Notes under the pieces: model-generated
The model's input: only the letters and a program-made list of their open reading frames with translations
Told to the model about the DNA's origin: nothing
Databases searched by the model: none
Program-made: the position numbers and the translations under genes
Source: Fidelibacterota bacterium UBA6817
Lineage (GTDB): Bacteria; Fidelibacterota; Fidelibacteria; Fidelibacterales; Fidelibacteraceae
Length of the DNA stretch: 12,527 nt
Direction of reading: 5' to 3'
Assembly (NCBI GenBank): GCA_002452555.1
Contig: DKER01000238.1
Span: forward strand, 1 to 12,527
In this document: positions 7,869 to 12,527 of the stretch, piece after piece
How the letters are laid out: the number at the start of each line of letters is the position of its first letter
Numbering within the stretch: position 1 is the first letter of the stretch

Positions 7869-7887
7869 ACTGTGTCTAAAATACAGT
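7869..7887. promoter_or_regulatory. Imperfect 19-bp palindrome before the Tyr-rich lipoprotein
   Basis: ACTGTGT (7869-7875) and ATACAGT (7881-7887) are near-perfect inverted arms around CTAAA. The site lies 27 bp upstream of the ATG at 7914, where a repressor or activator could act on the lipoprotein-barrel pair. TAAAAT (7877-7882) inside it could be a -10 box, but no -35 is seen at 17 bp. Confidence 0.25.
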
Positions 7888-7913
7888 GAGCTGTTACAGG
7901 GAGGATATAAAAG

Positions 7914-8582
7914 ATGAAGCGAACCATTACAATATCAGGCATCCTGCTGACTGTTCTGACGTTAACATCCGGTTGTTATACACTTGTAAGACCTCCGTTA
8001 TCTGCAATTGAGGCAGATTCAACGGCCATCATCAATTACTATCACAAAGAGTACACGGATAACAGCATTGAAAATTATCATTTTTACGGTACCGGGGTTT
8101 ATGACGGATATCCGTATAATCCCTATCGGTGGCACATGCGCTATGACTGGTTTTCCGGGTCATATTACTATGATCCGTATTACTACGACTACCGGTATTA
8201 TAATCGTGACTGGTATTATTATAATAATCGTTATTACTGGTACAGGGACGGATACTGGTACTATACCCCTTCGCCGGGAAGCGGCTCTTCCGGTTCTGGT
8301 CAGGATCAAAAAACACCCGGACGGAGATCACTGAGTGTTCCCAGATCTATCGGCCCGTCAGCAGGATCACCTTCCACAGCCCCTGTTGATAATGAAATAC
8401 CCGGAGTATCTTCAGGATCAGCCCAAATACCGTCAGCAAAACCTTTAGCACCGTCATCAGATGATGCAAAATCTTATTCTACGCCCAAATCATCATCCGG
8501 CGGAAGCTCATCATCCAATTCATCCGGGGAATCAAAAAAAGAATCATCCGACAACAGAAGAACGAGTAAACCTAAGCGGTAA
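7914..8582 (+). CDS. Tyr-rich lipoprotein of unknown function
   Basis: The 222-aa precursor has a type II signal peptide with basic residues at 2-3, a hydrophobic core at 5-17 and a lipobox ending in Cys21 (LTSGC). The mature protein has three parts. Residues 22-60 are ordinary. Residues 61-118 contain 23 Tyr and 5 Trp among Asp, Arg and Asn, in runs such as YYYDPYYYDYRYY. Residues 119-222 are low-complexity Ser/Pro/Gly/Lys with a basic end (KPKR), probably disordered. GGGAGGA upstream of the ATG is a strong ribosome binding site. The gene sits 5 bp ahead of a barrel gene, which suggests joint expression in the envelope. The aromatic segment might contact carbohydrate, another protein or the membrane surface. 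I recognise no named family, and homology based on the low-complexity parts would be unreliable. Confidence 0.82.
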   Translation: MKRTITISGILLTVLTLTSGCYTLVRPPLSAIEADSTAIINYYHKEYTDNSIENYHFYGTGVYDGYPYNPYRWHMRYDWFSGSYYYDPYYYDYRYYNRDWYYYNNRYYWYRDGYWYYTPSPGSGSSGSGQDQKTPGRRSLSVPRSIGPSAGSPSTAPVDNEIPGVSSGSAQIPSAKPLAPSSDDAKSYSTPKSSSGGSSSSNSSGESKKESSDNRRTSKPKR

Positions 8583-8587
8583 ACACA

Positions 8588-9709
8588 ATGGAAAAACTGA
8601 TTATATTATTTTTTCTCAGCACATCAATCTTATTCGGGCAATACAACGCTGACGACGCCCTTCGTCCTTTTAACGGATTTACCGGATCGCTTCCCCAGAC
8701 AGCTGCCATTGGAGGTGCAGGTGTTGCAGGCGGACAGGTTCTTCCGGATTTTGCAACCAATCCGGCCAACATGGCTCTGACAAAATTCAGCATATTAAGA
8801 GGGTCATACGGTTCTTCCGAATTTACCAGCGGAACTGAAACTCTCCCCCAAAACAGAATATCACATTTTTCTTATATTCATGCTCTTCCGGTCTTTCGGG
8901 GAAGCATGTCTTGGGGGGCGGGACTGACTCAGGATCTTGAATATTCCATGAAGTATCAGGAACCGACTTATTCCCAGAGAATTGAAGGCAACAGCTATAC
9001 CATACATCTTGCGGGAGCAACAGAATTTGCCAAAGATCTGTATGTCGGTGCAGATTTTCAAATACCGGTTGGAAATTTTAAACTCACATCTGTTTTTAGT
9101 GATAATTCATTGCTGCTGGTTGAACCTTCCTTTGTCGGGTTATCGGGTAAATTGGGAATAATTCACAAGCTCACACCTTTTTTAAATATCGGGATCAGCG
9201 CCCAGTTACCAAAAACGCTGTGGGTCTCGGAAGATAATACGGAAGTTTTCGGTGATACGCTGACAATTGAGTACACCCCTTTTGAATACACGCTGACACG
9301 ACCTTTGGAACTTCAGGCAGGTGCCGCTTTACACATGAAACGTTTTGACCTCTTTTATCAGGCTGATCTTATTAACTGGAGAGGATTGAAATGGAATTCA
9401 GAGGAAGGTGAACTTTTTGACCAGGCAATTAATACGGATATTGAAGAAACACTGAAAAGAACGCTGACCCATAAAGCAGGCATTGCAATTCATCCGGTCA
9501 GACTTCCTTTCAATTTTTACGGGGGATACCAATATCGACCTGCCCAGAAAAAAGATGCCGACCCCATCACAGTTACAAGTTTCGGTTTCTCATGGCTTTT
9601 TAAGCAAAGCCTGAATGTGAGCACTTCATGGCAATCCTGGAACTGGAAATATGATGGGCAGGATGAATCCTGGACGCAGATGAATATTGGAATAGAATTT
9701 ATATTTTAA
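8588..9709 (+). CDS. Outer-membrane beta-barrel protein, PorV/FadL-like
   Basis: The 373-aa precursor has a signal peptide (MEKLIILFFL onward, likely cut near FGQ at 16-18). The mature part begins with a conserved-looking segment: GGAGVAGGQ (42-50) and then ATNPANMALT (56-65). This NPA motif is typical of PorV/PorQ and FadL-related outer-membrane proteins. It continues as alternating amphipathic beta strands. The final strand SWTQMNIGIEFIF ends in Phe with alternating hydrophobics, the usual BAM recognition pattern. In FCB bacteria such proteins serve either small-molecule uptake or type IX secretion (PorV). No other secretion gene is here, so I leave the function open. There is no clear ribosome binding site before the ATG, and the start lies 5 bp after the lipoprotein stop, so translation is probably coupled to that gene. 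Confidence 0.82.
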   Translation: MEKLIILFFLSTSILFGQYNADDALRPFNGFTGSLPQTAAIGGAGVAGGQVLPDFATNPANMALTKFSILRGSYGSSEFTSGTETLPQNRISHFSYIHALPVFRGSMSWGAGLTQDLEYSMKYQEPTYSQRIEGNSYTIHLAGATEFAKDLYVGADFQIPVGNFKLTSVFSDNSLLLVEPSFVGLSGKLGIIHKLTPFLNIGISAQLPKTLWVSEDNTEVFGDTLTIEYTPFEYTLTRPLELQAGAALHMKRFDLFYQADLINWRGLKWNSEEGELFDQAINTDIEETLKRTLTHKAGIAIHPVRLPFNFYGGYQYRPAQKKDADPITVTSFGFSWLFKQSLNVSTSWQSWNWKYDGQDESWTQMNIGIEFIF

Positions 9710-9771
9710 ACGCTCCGAATCGTTAACAAATAAATTGTGATAAATAGAAAAGCTCTTTATTTTCGTTTGTT

Positions 9772-9791
9772 CAGATACGACCTGTTATCTG
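9772..9791. promoter_or_regulatory. Inverted repeat in the leader of the MFS gene
   Basis: CAGATA (9772-9777) and TATCTG (9786-9791) are perfect inverted arms separated by 8 bp, 42 bp upstream of the transporter start. No T tract follows, so it is not a standard terminator. An operator for a dimeric regulator is possible. No terminator was found between the barrel gene and the transporter, so some read-through may occur. Confidence 0.22.
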
Positions 9792-9832
9792 AAGAATTTT
9801 AAATAACTGTTCACACATAATCAGGATGCACC

Positions 9833-10990
9833 ATGACGAAACGATTGAATATTTTGTCTTCATTTCTGTCCATGCTTTGTCTGGGAGGAATTTATGCATG
9901 GAGTGTATTTGTCCCCTCTTTGAAAAACGATTACGGCCTTAGCGGTGCTCAGACCCAGTTGATTTTTGGATTTATCATTGCTGTATTTGCACTGTCTATG
10001 ATCTGGGCCGGTTTTCTTGAAGTTAAAATCGGAGCAAAAAAGGTTGCTATCATTTCTGCCTTTCTCTTTTTTCTGGGTTATATGATTGCATCCCAGTCTG
10101 CCGGGAAAATGATTTGGATACTCTTGGGAATCGGAATTTTTAGCGGTGTTGCAACCGGGTTTGGTTACCTTATTGCCCTGACGCTTCCCGTTAAATGGTT
10201 TCCTGAGAAAAAAGGATTGATCACAGGACTCGCAGCCGGCGGATTCGGCGGCGGGGCTGTTGTCGTTACCCTTTTGTCTGAAAGTCTTTTCGGTGCCGGC
10301 ATGAATGCTCTGAATATCTTTATGGTTATCAGCATATCATTCGGCCTGATTTTGTTTATTATGGCTCTCTTCTATAAAAATCCGCCCACAAAGTCAGATG
10401 TTGCCAAAATTAATCCGCGCTTTTTTATGGAAAGATCCTATCTCCTTTTGCTTATGGCAATTTTTTGCGGAACCTTCTCAGGATTGATGGTGATTGGCAA
10501 TCTTAAACCCATGGGACTGATCCACGGTCTGTCCGAACAACTGCTTGCATCAGGGATTATTCTGTTTTCTGTGTCAAATTTTGCAGGCCGGGTTGTGTGG
10601 GGATGGCTGAGTGATTTGTACTCAAACAGGTTGCTTGTTCTCCTGTCTCTGGGGATCCTTGGTTTCAGCACATTTTTCCTCGGATTTATTCCCCTGACTC
10701 CTATGTTGTTTCTTTTGCTGGCCTTTACGACGGCTTTTTGTTTTGGGGGAAATTTTGTTCTTTTTGCGAAAGAAACCGCGCAGATTTTTGGCGTAGCAAA
10801 TGTGGGCAAAATTTATCCGTGGGTTTTTTTAGGTTATGGAATTGCCGGGATTACCGGTCCCCTTGTCGGCGGATTTTTATCGGATATCAGCGGCCATTAT
10901 CAATCTGCTGCTCTTGTTGCAGCCATTATCAGCATTTCCGGCGGATTGCTCTATTTCTTCTTATTGAAAGAAAACCCGGTTCCGGAATAA
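9833..10990 (+). CDS. MFS transporter, OFA (oxalate/formate antiporter) type
   Basis: This 385-aa inner-membrane protein has about 12 hydrophobic helices in two halves. OFA-like landmarks are GGIYAWSVFVPSL in helix 1 (18-30), KWFPEKKGLITGLAAGG after helix 4 (121-137), NFAGRVVWGWLSD near helix 8 (249-261), GGNFVLFAKE (305-314) and GYGIAGITGPLVGG in helix 11 (334-347). The family exchanges or symports small organic anions such as oxalate, formate, lactate or pyruvate. Arg253 could match Arg272 of OxlT. However, I see no Lys inside helix 11 like OxlT Lys355 (the nearest, Lys326, is at its edge), so the oxalate/formate label should not be taken as the substrate. AGGA lies upstream of the ATG. The gene stands between envelope genes with a 123-bp leader. 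Confidence 0.87.
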   Translation: MTKRLNILSSFLSMLCLGGIYAWSVFVPSLKNDYGLSGAQTQLIFGFIIAVFALSMIWAGFLEVKIGAKKVAIISAFLFFLGYMIASQSAGKMIWILLGIGIFSGVATGFGYLIALTLPVKWFPEKKGLITGLAAGGFGGGAVVVTLLSESLFGAGMNALNIFMVISISFGLILFIMALFYKNPPTKSDVAKINPRFFMERSYLLLLMAIFCGTFSGLMVIGNLKPMGLIHGLSEQLLASGIILFSVSNFAGRVVWGWLSDLYSNRLLVLLSLGILGFSTFFLGFIPLTPMLFLLLAFTTAFCFGGNFVLFAKETAQIFGVANVGKIYPWVFLGYGIAGITGPLVGGFLSDISGHYQSAALVAAIISISGGLLYFFLLKENPVPE

Positions 10991-11062
10991 ATCAAACAGA
11001 TAACGGCCTAATGATCCGTCGTATTTCTGTTCCCAATATTTGAAAAAATCGGAGAATATTTT

Positions 11063-11452
11063 ATGGATACGTCAACCATTCCTCGTTTTTTCTGGATATC
11101 GCTCAGTTTTTGCATGATTGTAGCAACATTAGGGGTACTGGCGATTGCTTCACAGTCAGCATCTGTATCAATTGAAATCGCTGATGCTAAAATAACAATG
11201 TCTTCTGCATTGGCTGATGTGAAAGAGATCAAATCCAATCTTGAATTTGAAAATCAGAAGCTGCTCAAAGAAAAAGAAGCCTTGGAAAATCTTTTGGAAG
11301 AATTAAATCAGACGCAGGATGATCCTAAAAACATTCTGCAGGCTCATCTGAAAGATTTTACCGTAAAAAGCAGTTTTCCCGAAAGAGAAGACCGGTTTAG
11401 AGACCTGGATGTAAAAATCCAATCCATGGAAAAAACAATTCGTCAAAACTGA
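11063..11452 (+). CDS. Small membrane-anchored coiled-coil protein
   Basis: The 129-aa protein has a single N-terminal membrane helix (about 9-29, FFWISLSFCMIVATLGVLAI), with no clear cleavage site, so it is probably an anchor. After SQSASVSIEIADAK comes a charged helix with heptad-like Leu/Ile spacing (about 44-83), a short break with Pro and Asp, and a second charged helix at 105-128. It should therefore be bitopic with a periplasmic coiled coil, if it follows the positive-inside rule (only Arg8 flanks the N side). GGAGAA precedes the ATG at the right distance. It begins 72 bp after the transporter stop and may be in the same transcript. Its stop is only 21 bp from the stop of the convergent hydrolase. 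I recognise no named family. Confidence 0.72.
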   Translation: MDTSTIPRFFWISLSFCMIVATLGVLAIASQSASVSIEIADAKITMSSALADVKEIKSNLEFENQKLLKEKEALENLLEELNQTQDDPKNILQAHLKDFTVKSSFPEREDRFRDLDVKIQSMEKTIRQN

Positions 11453-11473
11453 CACGATTCATGGGTGAAATCA

Positions 11474-12527
11474 TTACGGGTTCGGGGATAATATATCCTT
11501 CACGTAAATTTCTTCCCAAAAACGTTCAGCCAAATCTGCCGGCTGATAAGCATCAAGCTGGCAATTGTATAGGATTATCATTGTTGCGTCGTTATCGGGA
11601 TCTCTGAGCAGGAGAGACGTAAATCCCGGTAATCCGCCGAGATGTCCGTAAAACGTTTTCCAGCTTAATATACCGAGTCCGTAATAGGCATCTTTAATAT
11701 TTGTCGGCACTTTATGATTCAGACGAAAGGCATGACTCTCTGCAGATGTGAGTTCTCCGTCCACAAGCAATGAAGCATAGATTCTCAGATCGGATAGGGT
11801 AGAAATGATAGCACCGGCTGCCCAGGCAACAGATATATCATAGGATTCCGACCAATCCATACCCAGATCCTGTGAGCCGGGAAAATACGCTTTTGGATGA
11901 GGATCCGGCATTTCATTTCCCTGAACGGGAAAGCTTGTATTCGCCAAATTGAACGGTTCAAAAATCCGGGTTCTCAATTCATATTCCAGGGAGTTCCCGG
12001 TGAGTTCTTCAATTATTCTTCCCAATATTACCGTATTTGTATTGCTGTAAAACCATGCATCTCCCGGAGGTGCATTCACCGGGCGTTGAGTCCCTAATTT
12101 AATTAACGTGTCAGGGTGCCAATAAAAAAGAGGATTGGAAATTGATTGAAGGATAAAATCAATGTGAGAGGAGTATTCGCCGATTCCGCTGGTCATATCA
12201 GATAGCATGAGAATGGTCATGTTGTCACTGTTTGGTATGTCCGGCCGGTATCGGGACAGGGTATCTGTCATCGAAATCAAACCTTCATCCACCAATTGAA
12301 AAAGAACGGAGTTGACCATGGTTTTCGTTATGCTTGCAATGCGAAAAAACATATTGGTATTCATTGGAACATTGGCACTGACATCTGCTTTGCCGGCAGC
12401 ATATTCCCAGGCAATGCCGTTTTCTCCGGACCAGAATCCGGCGATGATGCCCGGGACAGGTGTGTTGTTTACGACTGAATCGCACAAACTTTCCAGCCGG
12501 GCTGTTCCCGCCGTTTTATCAGACGGA
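11474..12527 (-). CDS. Serine hydrolase, beta-lactamase/class C family (5' end outside window)
   Basis: The protein belongs to the beta-lactamase/penicillin-binding-protein-like superfamily (class C, esterase and D-aminopeptidase relatives). Counting from the TTG at 12487, the nucleophile motif is SITK (52-55), the second motif YSN (147-149), and the third HLGG (282-285) in GHLGGLPGFTSLLL. FFRIASITK and PGDAWFYSNTNTVILGRIIEE are typical surroundings, so the active site is complete. The frame has no stop upstream of 12487 and continues to the window edge with residues fitting the family's first helix (TARLESLCDSVVNNTPVPG). The true start and any signal peptide are therefore beyond 12527. At least 350 residues are present. 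Substrate is unknown: such proteins range from peptidoglycan peptidases to esterases, and resistance should not be assumed. It converges on the coiled-coil gene with no clear terminator between them. Confidence 0.88.
   Translation of the reverse strand, partial: PSDKTAGTARLESLCDSVVNNTPVPGIIAGFWSGENGIAWEYAAGKADVSANVPMNTNMFFRIASITKTMVNSVLFQLVDEGLISMTDTLSRYRPDIPNSDNMTILMLSDMTSGIGEYSSHIDFILQSISNPLFYWHPDTLIKLGTQRPVNAPPGDAWFYSNTNTVILGRIIEELTGNSLEYELRTRIFEPFNLANTSFPVQGNEMPDPHPKAYFPGSQDLGMDWSESYDISVAWAAGAIISTLSDLRIYASLLVDGELTSAESHAFRLNHKVPTNIKDAYYGLGILSWKTFYGHLGGLPGFTSLLLRDPDNDATMIILYNCQLDAYQPADLAERFWEEIYVKDILSPNP

Noticed and set aside
7870..7886. LexA (SOS) box, CTGT-ACAG
   Set aside because: The spacing is 9 rather than 8 bp, the downstream genes are envelope genes, and SOS box sequences differ in most non-gammaproteobacteria.
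8008..8334. 108-codon frame rich in Ile and Thr inside the Tyr-rich lipoprotein gene, and a minus-strand frame at 8032-8331
   Set aside because: These are alternative-frame readings of a TAT/TAC-rich tract. The composition follows from the codon repeats, not from selection on a protein.
11440..11480. Terminator between the convergent genes
   Set aside because: Only a weak bulged pairing (GATTCA with TGAAATC) and no T tract on either strand were seen.
12485..12487. TTG as the start of the beta-lactamase-family gene
   Set aside because: The frame stays open upstream to the window edge with family-like residues, and a signal peptide would be expected. The gene is better treated as cut by the edge.

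Overview
The window reads as ordinary chromosomal DNA from a Gram-negative bacterium. Two lipoprotein signal peptides, an outer-membrane beta-barrel ending in Phe, and a relic of a FISUMP domain (the Fibrobacter succinogenes major paralogous domain) all point to the FCB side of the tree: Bacteroidota, Fibrobacterota, Cloacimonadota, Marinimicrobia and relatives. The sequence alone does not settle the phylum. No phage, transposase, rRNA or tRNA gene was recognised.

Layout. Positions 1-138 are a non-coding edge with a CRISPR-repeat-like hairpin, a tandem heptamer tract and a strong bidirectional terminator. Positions 155-2878 (minus) encode pyruvate, phosphate dikinase, with a plausible promoter at 2906-2934. 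The divergent intergenic region 2879-3597 holds a decayed FISUMP fragment. Positions 3598-7682 (plus) look like one transcription unit: a short single-chain aconitase, a PfkB-family kinase 6 bp behind it, and a TPR lipoprotein, closed by a GAAA-tetraloop terminator at 7712-7738. Positions 7914-9709 (plus) hold a Tyr-rich lipoprotein 5 bp ahead of an outer-membrane barrel protein. They are followed by an OFA-type MFS transporter (9833-10990) and a small membrane-anchored coiled-coil protein (11063-11452). A serine beta-lactamase-family hydrolase runs in from the right edge on the minus strand (11474 to beyond 12527).

How the genes fit together. PPDK interconverts pyruvate and PEP. The aconitase belongs to the TCA or methylcitrate branch, so the left half is a central-carbon region. 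The kinase's substrate and the TPR lipoprotein's partner are unknown. The right half is envelope-oriented: two lipoproteins counting the TPR one, a barrel, an organic-acid-type carrier, a bitopic coiled-coil protein and a probably exported hydrolase.

I found no clear new defence or mobile system. The best leads are the coupled Tyr-rich lipoprotein and barrel pair, the aconitase-kinase pairing, the FISUMP relic, and the repeat-like sequence at the left edge.
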